From: Nageia nagi
Lineage: Eukaryota; Pinophyta
Direction of reading: 5' to 3'
NCBI GenBank assembly: GCA_050084985.1
Contig: JBITNC010000001.1
Coordinates: 42,718,001-42,782,000 of the forward strand
Length of the DNA stretch: 64,000 bases
This document shows, in pieces, positions 1-10,479 of the stretch. Position 1 is the first letter of the stretch. The number at the start of each line of letters is the position of its first letter. The notes under the pieces were generated by a model. It was not told the origin of the DNA. It did no database searches and saw nothing but the letters and a program-made list of their open reading frames with translations. The translations under genes were made by a program, and so were the position numbers.

Positions 1-374
1 GCTCGTATGGATAGGATATGCACTTTTGGGCATGACATTAGCACTATAGTGCATGGTTGTGTCATCATATGATGGCTCCCATAGTCACTCCAATAGAGCA
101 TATGTCCTAATAAGAGATAGTCCCTATGAGCCTATCTGTATAATGATCATGGTCATGATAATAAAGGCCTTTCATTAGATGAGATCCTACATATGGGCTA
201 ATCCCGTAGGTTCCTAACACTCATCCTCAAGAGAACCTTGAAGGGACAAATGTAATTAGATGATTTTCCCCATTGTAAGGGGAGGAATGAATGGAATGGA
301 GCTTGATAAGCTACCATGAAACATTGGGAACCCTAGTAACCCCTCGATCCTTTCCTCTATAGTGCCAGCTGATG
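1..374. other. Unassigned sequence before repeat A1
   Basis: No coding frame or element boundary is supported here. The segment is slightly less AT-rich than what follows. It could be the tail of another LTR, since a 'cctaaca' lies near 220, but no partner copy was found in the window. Confidence 0.3.
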
Positions 375-2660
375 ATAAATCAAAGGAATGGTAGTTATAA
401 TATAGGTTGATTGACTTATTTCCCCATAAGGTTTCCTTTACCATATTATAGACAAAAAGATATATTTTGAATCAAGGCTTCTTATAATAATTTTTTATAA
501 TAACTTGAAAAGTGTCATTAACTAATACTTATCTTAACAATATTTAGAAGAATCTTGAAATTAATCATCCTACTACATTTCCATCATATGTGTTGAAATA
601 ATGAATTATTAAAGGTTATAATATTTTTGGGTAGTTTTGATAAATATTCAAAGTTAAATTATTTTTGAATATTGAATTTTATAGAGTATTGATTATAAAT
701 AATGATGCTTAATGATAAATGCTTGTATTCATGGGTTTGATATTTGTTTCTAAGGCTAAAAGAAAGTGATGAAAGCCTTCTTTCTAATCAAGTGAGATAA
801 GAGTTTGATGTTTATAATAACTCCATGATCAAGAAAGAGAGGTATTCCTTAAGTGAGACATAAATCCTCTCAAGATCAGGAATGAAGCAATATCTTCAAG
901 TATTTATTGTATGGGATGAAAATTGATTGTTAAGAATGAATATGAAAGTGATTTTAATGTTCATGCATCTAGGCATAGGATGCATTTAATTTAATTAAAA
1001 TGTTGATCCTCATTATACTCAAACCAAATCTTAGTACCCTAAACAATCAAGTATTGGTTCTATTTTTTGTACCTATGGAGATGGAGATGATAAGCCTTGA
1101 AGACTCATCAAGTGTTTAAGAATGATTATGAAGACCTCTTAACATATAGTTAATCCTAATGATGAAATTGAATACAAGTATATTACCATTTGTAAGCCTA
1201 GTAAACCCTATATGTTAACTATATGGAAACTCAAATGAAATGTATTGTATTTAATCTTGTTGTACTTTTATTAGGTAGACTATCTTGATGTACTTAGTAA
1301 GTCATTTGTGTAAGATAGAAAATGTACTTGAAATTCATAACCTATAGTATGACTTATTTCATGACCTAATCAATGATTAGGGATGTACTTTCCTTGTAAT
1401 TATAATACTTTATCTTAGAATAAATAATATCATTGATTTATATTTTAAAATTAATTCTTTTAATATTGAAGACACAATGATAGGGTTAAATATAAAGGAT
1501 CCTAAAACAAGATACAAATCAAAATATTTACTAGAAATCATTTTGATATGTTTATCTAAAGATAATAATTTATTTTAGAAATCTAGTATCGATTATATAA
1601 TATCATGATTTAGTATCAATTATATAATATCATGATTTAAACTTAGTAGTAAGCCCATCTTAGTTCAATATAATGAAAAAAGAAGAATATTATATATATA
1701 CATATAGGGGATAATTATACTCAAATATAATGGAATATTAGATGTCATGTTTAATACTCTAAAAAGTGATGTTGAGAAGATAACCTTGGAATAAATAAGA
1801 AGATTTGACCAAGTGTAGTAATTGGTTAAGCATATCAATGGATGATATAATTAAATCAAAGTTAATGTTTGTAAACCTATGAGTTTAGGTCGATCATTGA
1901 ATGGCTATCATTTTTCATGTCTAAAAAAAATAGACAAATTATTGTTGTAAGTACACTAAATGATAAAGGGAATCTTAACCAAAAATATTCCTTGAGTGAG
2001 GACCACTCTATGTCATACTCCCTTGCTATGAGTAGCCGCTTTTAGAAGATTCTTAGGACTTGTTATTACTTCATGGTTATCTTGTAATTTTAAAATCTTG
2101 TTCCTTTTTTCTAGTCATGCATGTGGGATTAATGAATTAAGATGCTATTATATATATTCTATTATGGATTCTTGAGTAAGATTTATTTTATATCTTCCCA
2201 TTTGATATGATTACTACCATTAGTTAATTGATAATTTTAATTATTATATACTTAAGTTAATGCATATTGATATGTGGTTTATTTTTAATGTAGTGATTAG
2301 CTCTAATACACCTTATTATTTTCATCATGAAATAATGAAAAGCCTAGAAGACTAATAATTAGTTTAGGACCAATTATCTTTAGGAACAATAGTATGAGGT
2401 GATTTTTATTTTATAACTTTTGAAATAAAATAAATAGATAAAATAAAGCACTCAAGGATATTATTTAAATATCCATGGCTCTCTAAGATATAGGCATGAG
2501 GATACTAGGTAACATAGTGGGTCTAGCTGATAGATATGGATAATGTAGTGTTCTATACCCCTAACAAGTTATCAGATAAGTGTAGCAGTCGATAAAATTA
2601 TGGTTACCAGGTGAGGGTAACTAGTAATCATACCTCCTATGGTGAAGCACATAGGAGTAT
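375..2660 (+). repeat. Repeat family A, copy A1 (about 2.3 kb, unclassified)
   Basis: This segment aligns by eye over almost its whole length with 27360-29640. Shared landmarks include the block around 425-480 (27410-27450 in A2), the 'gaaagccttct' stretch near 770, the 'gaccactctatgtca' block near 2000 and the terminal block 2460-2655. Shorter copies occur at 30681-31430, 36880-37582 and, inverted, at 9535-9761. No open reading frame longer than about 60 codons is present, so it looks non-coding. Its class is unknown: it could be a very long LTR, or the non-coding body of a non-autonomous element. A1 ends against the LTR of the chromovirus that follows. Confidence 0.75.
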
Positions 2661-3101
2661 TCATATACCTTTCAGAGGCCATAACTTTTGATTCAAATAT
2701 CATTTTGAGCCTTTTTTTTAAAAAAAATCATGAAGAATTTAAAAATCTACAAGATTGTAACATCTCCCAAGGGAGTCAATTTTGAGGTCTGAAATATTTT
2801 TCATACAAACCAAATTTCACTTTTACTTTTAGTTCTATTTTTAGGTTCTATTTTTAGAATAATTGAATTGAGTAATGGATGCATGGTTCTATTTAAGGCT
2901 TCATCTTAGCTATGTTTTATGCTTTCTTAAATTAGAAAGAAAGAAAGAGATACTTTATAAAAGCTTATTGTAATCATTTTGAGGAATCATGGTAGATTCA
3001 GAGGAATAAATAATTCTTATTGTGAATTTTATTCTTGCATTAATTTACTTGTGTGTTGTGAATCAATTTTGAAGATTTTTGGTCTCTTGTAGGAATTTAC
3101 A
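2661..3101 (+). repeat. 5' LTR (3' portion) of chromovirus 1
   Basis: The LTR is recognised from its right end: it finishes in CA at 3100-3101, five bases before a tRNA-Met-type primer-binding site. The left end is not defined. A possible TATA-like stretch lies near 2895 but is not convincing. Confidence 0.55.
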
Positions 3102-3106
3102 TAATC

Positions 3107-3118
3107 TGGTATCAAAGT
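3107..3118 (+). other. Primer-binding site of chromovirus 1
   Basis: TGGTATCAAAGT resembles the plant consensus TGGTATCAGAGC, which pairs with the 3' end of initiator tRNA-Met and primes minus-strand DNA synthesis. It lies just downstream of the LTR end and upstream of gag, as expected. Confidence 0.75.
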
Positions 3119-4250
3119 GAGTATGATCTCACTAGGGAGGGAAGATGCTACCTAAAAGATAAGTTAGAGGTGCAAACAAAGGTGTAGCAGGTGCTTATGT
3201 CCACATGAATAGATAGATAAAGGATTTACATGCAAAAATATCATGGTTAATAGGTATAATTAATCACATGGGGGAGAGAAGACCAAATGCATGCCCAAAT
3301 ATAGGATCTGATAGTGAGAGTGTGTTTGAGGAATATGGACCTAATGTTGAGGTGGAGAAAGAACTATTATGTCCTATAGTAGCAGAATAATGCTTCAAAA
3401 ATATGCTAATACAAGCCTTGGAAGGGCTAAAAAGAAACTGATATAAGATCAAGATCAAGGTTACTAAGTATGCTGGTGGGTTGAAACTAGAGAATTTGAT
3501 TGATTGGGTAAATAGCATGAAGAAATATTTTCAATGGAGTATTCTTGTTAAGGATAAGAAGGTGAAGATTCAATGCATGAAGTGGAGAGGGCATGCATTG
3601 ATTTGGTAGGATCATCTATAGGTTTCATGATAGAGAAAGAGGAAAGAGAAGATCTTAGCTTGAGTTAATATGAAGAAGAAGTTGCAAGAGAAATTTATTC
3701 CTATAGATTATTTTGAAATCTTTTTTTATACATTTCAAAATCTTCGATAGAAAGAACAAAGCATCAAAAATTATACCAATGAGTTCTACAAGTTATCCAT
3801 TTGGTTGGAACATAATAACATGGATGAGAAGAGAGTTGCGAAGTATGTGAATGGCCTAAGTTTTTCTATCCAAGATGAGATAAGTATGCATCATACTCTT
3901 ACTATAGAGGATGGATACCAATTAAACCTAAAAGTTAAAGAGAAGCTTAAGAGGATTAGTAGAGGGGGAAAGAAAGGATTAACACCCTCTTCAAATCAAG
4001 TTTGTGGTGGATCTAATTTTTCCAAAGGATAATTTTCAACATTTTCCAAACAAGAGGATCATGTGGGATAGGGTCAAGATACCTCCTAAACAGGAAGAGG
4101 ATATCTGAGAGGAAGAGATAATGGTGGAGGCAAGATAGGGAATGAACCATGGAAACCATTCATTTATTATAAATGTGGAGAGGAAGGTCATAACACATCT
4201 AACTATCCTTAGTATGATACAAAAAAGAGGGGAAAAGCTAGGGTCACTCT
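3119..4250 (+). pseudogene. gag remnant of chromovirus 1
   Basis: Reading across stops, the translation follows the plant retrotransposon gag (capsid) pattern. An acidic N-terminal part (about 3290-3390) is followed by a 'WVNSMKKYF' segment (about 3505) and a 'FYKLSIW..N' segment (about 3785). A basic linker leads to a CCHC zinc knuckle at about 4160-4205. In the knuckle the central C and H remain (YYKCGEEGH), but the first and last cysteines are both tyrosine, TGT to TAT on this strand. Several glutamine or tryptophan codons are TAG. The longest uninterrupted piece is 3805-4032. In a live element Gag forms the cytoplasmic particle that packages element RNA; this copy cannot. Confidence 0.8.
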
Positions 4251-4380
4251 AGTTGAAGAAGAGGAAGAGATTGAGATAGAAGTTACTACATACATGGGTG
4301 AAACTCTCACAATAAGGGGAACTCTTAATGTTCCAGATAAGATGAACATGCAAGGAGAAGATGGTGGATATTCTTGGTTG

Positions 4381-4935
4381 TGTAATAATAATTTTCACAC
4401 AAGATGCACATTGTAAGGAAAGGTATGTAACATGGTCATTGATGGTGGTAGTTTTAAAAATTTAGTTTTCGATATCATGGTTGATAAATTAAAACTAAAA
4501 TGTAAGAAGCATCCCAATCCCTATTGTGTTTCATGGATTAAGAAAATAAATTTAGTGACCATTGATAAGAGGTGTTTGGTCAACTTTTCAATTGGAAAAA
4601 ATTACAAGATTCGAGTATGGTATGATATGATCTTGATGGATGCATGTCACATTTTGTTAGGGAGACCTTAGCAATATGATAGGGATGTTGACCATAATGA
4701 TAGAAATAATACTCATACATTTTGGAAGGATGGTGTAAAGATAGTTCTTGTACCTTTGAAGGAGGATGGTCCAAGCAAGAGCTTGTTGGCACCATAGGCA
4801 TTTCTTACATTGATCAAGGAAGCTAGCTTCTATTATACCTTAATACCTAGGAAGCTAGAAATAGAGGAAGTGGTTATGCCTAAAGCAACATCTAAGTTGC
4901 TAAATGAATATGAAGATGTCACACCAGAGGAGTTG
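4381..4935 (+). pseudogene. Aspartic protease remnant of chromovirus 1
   Basis: The retropepsin active-site motif is kept as VIDGGS (about 4435-4452), the DGGS form common in plant Ty3/gypsy elements. The second family landmark, ILLGRPW, lies at about 4651-4671 with the final Trp turned into TAG. The following residues up to about 4930 match the usual linker between protease and reverse transcriptase, ending in the 'PEELP' motif that precedes the RT. The RT itself is absent. In an active element this enzyme would cleave the Gag-Pol polyprotein. Confidence 0.8.
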
Positions 4936-4959
4936 CCAATGGAGGAATAAATTAGTGAT

Positions 4960-5400
4960 GATGCAAAAGCATTTGCTGAGCCTATACAAAAAGTGTAAGA
5001 GTTAGTTATAGAAAAATTACATAGTAGTAATGCTTACTACAAAGAATCTATTGGTGCACATAGAAGAGTGAAAGTGCTTGAAGAGGGTGATATGGTCATA
5101 GTTCATCTTAGGAAAGAAATATTTTCTAAGGGGACATATAACAAACTAAAACTTAAGAAAATTAAGCTCTGTAAGATTTTGAAGAAGATCAATGATAATG
5201 CTTATAAGGAGCTAGTAAATTAGGCACAACATATGCCTAAGAGGAAAAAGGATAGTGTTGCACAAGTGCTTGATAAGAAGATGATCACCATTAGACATGG
5301 GAGCTACAAAAAATACTTGATTTAGTAGGAAGGATTACCATAGTTAGCTAACACTTGGATTTCAGAGTTAGAGCTATAGAAAATTGATAACCAAAAGCTT
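4960..5400 (+). pseudogene. Integrase C-terminus and chromodomain of chromovirus 1
   Basis: The first part matches the GPF/GPY-type C-terminal region of Ty3/gypsy integrases: an '[19 protein letters not shown]' segment (about 5060-5115), then a lysine-rich stretch ending in 'KKINDNAY'. From about 5235 a chromodomain follows, with the 'LDKKMI..RHGSYKKYLI' strand, a W-to-stop pair, 'EGLP' and 'NTWISELEL'. Chromodomains of this type target integration to chromatin. The upstream catalytic core is deleted, so this piece is fused to the linker after the protease. At least five stops are present. Confidence 0.8.
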
Positions 5401-5556
5401 CAATATATGTTTAAGATATTTATGTTTCATATAAGATGGAATATATGGAATACTATTTATACTTTGAGGTGATAAAATTATGTCTATCACTTTTAATGTG
5501 ATGTTCACATTTTGTTTTCCAAGGTTGCTTGGATTCTAAAGACAATTACTTGAAGG

Positions 5557-5768
5557 GTGATTAGATTATCAAATATACTTAATCTTTTATGATCTAAATA
5601 ATAATTTAGATCTATTTGACAAGTTCGAATTCATGGAAATATTTAATTTATAATGATGACAAGTGATTAGATTATCAAACATGCTTAATCTTTTATGATC
5701 TAAATAATAATTTAGATCTATTTGATAAGTTTGAATTTATGAAATTAGTTAATTTATAATGAGGACTT
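5557..5768. repeat. 106-bp direct tandem duplication
   Basis: Two head-to-tail copies, 5557-5662 and 5663-5768, each begin GTGATTAGATTATCAAA and share the following block 'ttttatgatctaaataat'. They differ at a handful of positions by eye. The duplication may lie within the missing 3' LTR of chromovirus 1, but no matching 5' copy supports that. Confidence 0.85.
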
Positions 5769-6299
5769 GATATCTAGTATTAATATTTAGTGGGTAGTTA
5801 AATATTAATAACCTGATATTGAATTATTTGCAAAATATTTAAATTAAAGGTTTAAATACTTGATTTGAGTATTTATGATTTTGGTGCATCCTTAATTATT
5901 ATCTAGACGTATGAAAGTGGTGTAATTCAATTATGCTAAAAATAGCATCCTTCTCCTCCCTATGTGCACAACATGGAGTTGTGTGGAGAGAAAACACGAT
6001 TATGCTAGATTGTTAGGAGGTGCCATGAGATCTCAAGAGTATTGCAACTAGCAGTTAATTCTTGGAATGTGGTGGTTTGAGTGTCGGTAGAGGCGGCATG
6101 CGAAATGTGGAAGCATTCATTTTGAGAGTAGAAAATAAAAATAAAACCCACCCTGCCATTTTGTTATTGCAGAAGCAGAAGAAAAGATTAAAAATAAATA
6201 ATGGGGAGTAAGTTGGTCGAGGCTGAAGGGGGAGACAGATGAAGCAAGCTTCCTTAGTAGTTAGGTTAAATTGATAAGTTAGAGCTCATGGAGGGACTG
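5769..6299. other. Unassigned, higher-GC sequence upstream of the PPR remnant
   Basis: From about 5950 the base composition changes: CpG dinucleotides and GC-rich words appear that are rare elsewhere in the window. No frame could be identified. The segment may be degraded 5' coding or flanking sequence of the PPR pseudogene. Confidence 0.4.
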
Positions 6300-7070
6300 G
6301 GAGGAGTTTCTAATCCGTTGGAGTGCAGAAGAATTCTGCACACTTTGTAACCGTTATGAGCATTCTTCCAGCATGCGCTGTCATGGGAGCTTAAAAGAAG
6401 GTATGGACATTAATCAAAGAGTAGTTGAAATGGTTGCCCATCAAATGCTGAGGACGTGAGCACCCAAATAGACATGCATACGAAGTATGGGCGAATACAC
6501 AAAGGCCCAGAAATCATTTGACAAGAACTCTGGAAATAGACATAGATATATTTTAAAAGGTAGTTAAAATGGTGTTAGATCAGTTAATCTAATTGTGAAT
6601 GCTCTAGTGACCTTCATGCCAACTGAGTAAGAGTGGAGAAAGTGCAGGTTAGCCTTTGAAAAAGATTAAAAAATTTACCTGACAAGATGCCCATAAAACC
6701 TGGTTATGTATGTGGGGATAATTGTTTGGAGGACGGTTGACATCCATAAACTCAGAAGAATGAACATGCTTTGGCTCTGCCGTTGGAATGGATATCAGCA
6801 CCATGCTTTTGTACGGACTCAGTTGCTAAGGTTGGTAATTTACTACGACAAGAACATGCTTTGGCTATGCATCATATAGCAAAAACAAAGAGATCTAGTG
6901 GATGAGGGCTGTAAATACTCTAATAGCTTGAGAGACTTTTATCGTGTTGTTCCTGGTATGAATCATTATTTATGCTGGCTGTCTCGAGGAAACTTGAAAC
7001 TTCATTGCCAAGATGCCCCTTAATTTCTGATCTGGACATGTAGTTTCTTCTAATGCAAAGTGAAAAGCCA
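6300..7070 (+). pseudogene. PPR (pentatricopeptide-repeat) pseudogene, PLS-type
   Basis: Three stretches in different frames match plant PPR repeats. The first, about 6340-6390, reads FVTVMSILPACAVMGA, the classic start of an L/S repeat. The next, about 6465-6530, reads MHTKYGRIHK and, after a frame change, AQKSFDKNSG, the 'YAKCG...A..FD' end of a repeat. About 6810-6890 has the 'VAKVGNLL' and 'HALAMHHI' words of the next repeat. About 6978-7050 reads AGCLEET, a stop, then NFIAKMP, as in the E motif after the last repeat. Intact PLS proteins are organelle RNA-binding, often RNA-editing, factors. Stops and frameshifts lie within and between repeats, and no DYW domain was found. It is the only gene-like remnant of host origin in the window, and could be a retro- or fragment copy of a gene elsewhere. 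Confidence 0.72.
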
Positions 7071-8397
7071 AACTCTATATCCTTACCAGCATTTTGCCGC
7101 ATGCATCTATCGTGAATGGCTTGATAAAATACCTATCTGAAATATTATCTCATGGACTGTGATATTCATTGGATTTACGATTTACACTAAATAGCTACGC
7201 TAAAAAAGACCATGTATTGGTTTTGAAGGTAGCTAAAAAGTTCATTTGCAACTGGAAGATTCTGAGAGGGACATTTTCATGTTAATGGCCGCGATAGACA
7301 AGAGTTAGGACGAAAGTATCAAGTTTGTCATTCGATTCGATTCAAGAATAGTGATATTATGGAGGGAAATAATATGGTTAAAAATCATATCAAGTGAAGA
7401 AAGGATTGTGAAGGTGGAATCTTTACTGTAGAAGTACCAATTCACATCACAAAACGTATAGATTTGATACGCACCACCATGGAGATAAAGAGAAGACGTG
7501 AATGTCGCCGGTGGAAAAGTCAGGGATGCACATTCTAAATTTAATACTTGTTGACACAATGTTCAGGGGAATATCGCCCATGGGGAGCATTAGAAATACT
7601 TTAAGACATATTTAATGCAGACCAGTTTGAGATGCTGAAAGCTGGGTTACAACTTACATGTATTCCTATGCATTGCGTCCTTTTATTCAAGTAAGGAAAA
7701 AATTGTTTATTCTTTAAAAAGTAAAGAATAGTTTGAATATTAAGGTGTATTAGTAATTTTTAAGGATTTTATTTTATGAAAATATATTCTCCTTTATTAA
7801 TTAATCAAAAGGCATTTTGATTATAGGTAAAATGATAATTAAATAAAAAGTCTATCATACAATCACATTGTATTATATATTGTGAACATATTTGGGTTAC
7901 TAAAAGTTATTAGAATCACTTAGTATGTTGTAACAAGTATTTTTAATAAGTTTATTGTGTGATTGTAATGAAAGGTTTATGTTTATGTGATTTTAATTTA
8001 TGAATTTAATCTTAAGTTTTAGTGTATCTTCGTAACTTGTGAAATTTAGTATATTGGGTTAATTATGTTTTTATTTATAAGTTCTTTTCAAATAATCTAA
8101 AGTATGGGTTATTGTTTAAGTTTAACTTTAGTGTATTTTGAATGTTGATAGCTAGGTTCCATAGGTTAAATATTGCTAATGATATTAGGTATGTTTAAGT
8201 AAAATTAATCATTTGAAATGCATTATGTAGGCTTAGCCAAGATCAAGACTATGCTTAGAATGCATTTGATAAACAGAGATTTTTAATCATGGTGAAATAT
8301 GATTAGTATCTTAAAAGGTAGTATCCATTTCAAGAAACTAATTTATGTATTAACATGACTTAGTAAATTTTACTTGATAGTGTTTGCTTACTAAGTC
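7071..8397. other. Unassigned: PPR 3' flank, then AT-rich DNA
   Basis: Up to about 7650 the sequence keeps the higher CpG content of the PPR block and may be its decayed 3' part, but no motif was recognised. After about 7690 it becomes strongly AT-rich, with no frame, LTR pair or repeat partner found in this window. Confidence 0.35.
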
Positions 8398-8433
8398 TAT
8401 TATATATATATATATATAATATATTATATATGA
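8398..8433. repeat. (TA)n microsatellite
   Basis: Nearly pure alternating TA for about 36 bases, with one or two interruptions at the right end. Confidence 0.9.
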
Positions 8434-9534
8434 TAATGGATTAGTTTGGTAATATTGATACTACCTTGTTAGTTAGAAATTTACCATACTATTTTAGGAT
8501 GTAAGATCTTTAGTATATTGATGAAAACATTATGGTTATGTTTAATATGAAAATGAAAAAAGTGTTTGAACTATGTCTAGAGGAAGAATTTGTGGTGTTA
8601 AGTAATACAATAGGAAATGAAGTTCTTGTTTCTCATGAGAATGGAAGTAGTTGAAATACTATTGTATACATTTTATATGCAAATTTTTTTTTTGTGAATA
8701 TTTGAGTTCATATTTGTACAAGAACCAATTGAATGGTTAAATGTACTAGAATGGAATAATTGTGTGAGTGTCATAAAGGATGTAAAAAAGTGTTGAAAGA
8801 TATATGAGTAATGAAAAGATGTAATATGATATTATTGCAATAATAAAAGATTATTTGATAACTCTAGCTACTAAGGGTTTACCTGGTATGATAACAACCA
8901 AGGTTTTTCCTAAACATTAGCTCAAATACTATGTTGTGTGAAATGTCTTAGACATGTGATGAATACTCTTATTTCTTATGATTAATTAATTTTATGAATG
9001 ATGTTCATGAGATTACCTTGTGAGAAATATTAGATTGAATTAATATGATATTTTATTTACAATTTCTTGGATGATGTTTTGAGTTATGTCATTCCTTGAA
9101 AGATGTTTTGTTAAGCTATTTCATTTGATTCTTAAGATAAAGGAAAATGAGAGATAGAAATGTATCAATGGTGTTAAAGTGATGAACATGTTTTGATATA
9201 TTGAAATTATGTACGTCTAAATTAATTTAATATAACTTATGATTATGTAGTCACACTTTGATAAGTTTATTGAAAGTAAAGAAAACTTTGAGAATATTTA
9301 TGTTCATTCTAAAGTTTGTTAAGAAGTATTAAACTTAGGAATTGTGAAATATGCGATTATGATTCCTTGTAAGATAGTAAATATTAAACAATGTTAAGCA
9401 AAAACTTCTTAGTGATTGTTTGTTCAATTTTAGTATAATTGTTTGATATGAATGAAAGTTTAACCTTATTTGGTTTGTTGAGTGAAAACTCACCTAAGAT
9501 TTATGCCTTTTCAAAAATAAATTTAGTGTGGATT
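8434..9534. other. Unassigned AT-rich sequence
   Basis: No coding frame above background, no terminal repeats and no match to other blocks of the window were found. It may be non-coding body or LTR of an unrecognised element. Confidence 0.3.
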
Positions 9535-9761
9535 TTAGAGTGAGATAGTAGTATCTTAAATAACCCTATTATTGTGTCTTCAAGATGAAAAGAATCAAAT
9601 TTAAAATGTAAGCCAATAATATAATTTATTCCAAGAAAAGGTATTATAATTACAACATGGAAAGTATAACCCTAATCATTGATTAGGTCATGTAATATAC
9701 TATAGTTTATAAATCACAAAGTAATATTTTCAATCTTACACATGACTTACTAAGTACATCA
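9535..9761 (-). repeat. Repeat A fragment A5 (inverted)
   Basis: The reverse complement matches A1 from about 1288 to 1495, including 'gatgtacttagtaagtcat', 'cctaatcaatgattaggg' and 'ttggaataaat'. It ends exactly at the LTR terminus of element B1. The break in A falls immediately before TGATG, the same place at which A4 is interrupted by element B3 at 37583. Confidence 0.85.
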
Positions 9762-10469
9762 TGATCCGTAATCATCAAATACTTAGAGAATATTTGGATC
9801 CTCACTTACAGATTCAAATAAAAAAATATTCACCATTATGAGGCCCATCAAATTGCATAATATAAAACTACATATTAACAATCTCAATCACACAAAATAA
9901 GATCAACATAATGATTTATCCTACTTCATCTAATGTGGGCTAATTCAACATGAAATTAGAGTCTTCTCTTCTCATCATCTATAGATATTACAATATTACA
10001 TGCATATATAGAAATACCATCAAAGTAATGCCAATACCATCTCCTTTAACACTACTATAATCTCCTACAACAAGAAGAATAACTTTAAAACTACAAAAAT
10101 TGGAATGACTCTTGGTCTTCCTTCAAATATTTAAAATACCAAAACCTCAAAACTCTCTAAGCTAAGATTGAAGAATCAAGAGAGTAGCAGATCCTTAAAT
10201 AGGCCTTGAAACATCTTCAAGATGCCAATCAATGATTCTGAATTGCTCAACTATCCTAATCATCAATGCCCCTTCAACTTCCATTGTTGCTTTATTAAAA
10301 TGTATGTTGTTAATATCCTAAAAATAGTAGACTTAGTCTATTATAAGCATGGTTTTTAACACTAATTACCTCCATATTTTAGCATTTGGTAAACCTTCAA
10401 ACATAGATACCTCTAGGATGAGCACTGCTCTTGCAAAGATCAACTTATCATGATCTAATTTGGAACACA
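9762..10469 (-). repeat. 3' LTR of B1 (708 bp)
   Basis: This LTR aligns along its length with the B2 LTRs (12898-13625 and 20464-21210) and the B3 LTRs (37583-38286 and 41332-42055). Landmarks shared by all are 'gagccttctcttctcat'-type and 'tcctacaa..aagaa' words. The outer end begins TGATCC on the plus strand, and the inner end finishes ...CACA before a purine-rich (minus strand) tract. Confidence 0.85.
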
Positions 10470-10479
10470 CCTCCATAAT

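Larger units (their letters stand above)
2661..5480 (+). mobile_element. Chromovirus 1, internally deleted Ty3/gypsy element
   Basis: The order is LTR end, primer-binding site, gag, protease, then directly integrase C-terminus and chromodomain. Reverse transcriptase, RNase H and the integrase core are missing, so about 3 kb has been lost between roughly 4935 and 4965. The chromodomain at the end places it in the chromovirus branch of Ty3/gypsy. No 3' LTR was recognised after 5480, and the LTR start near 2661 is only the point where similarity to repeat A stops. All frames carry stops, so it is inactive. Confidence 0.8.
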
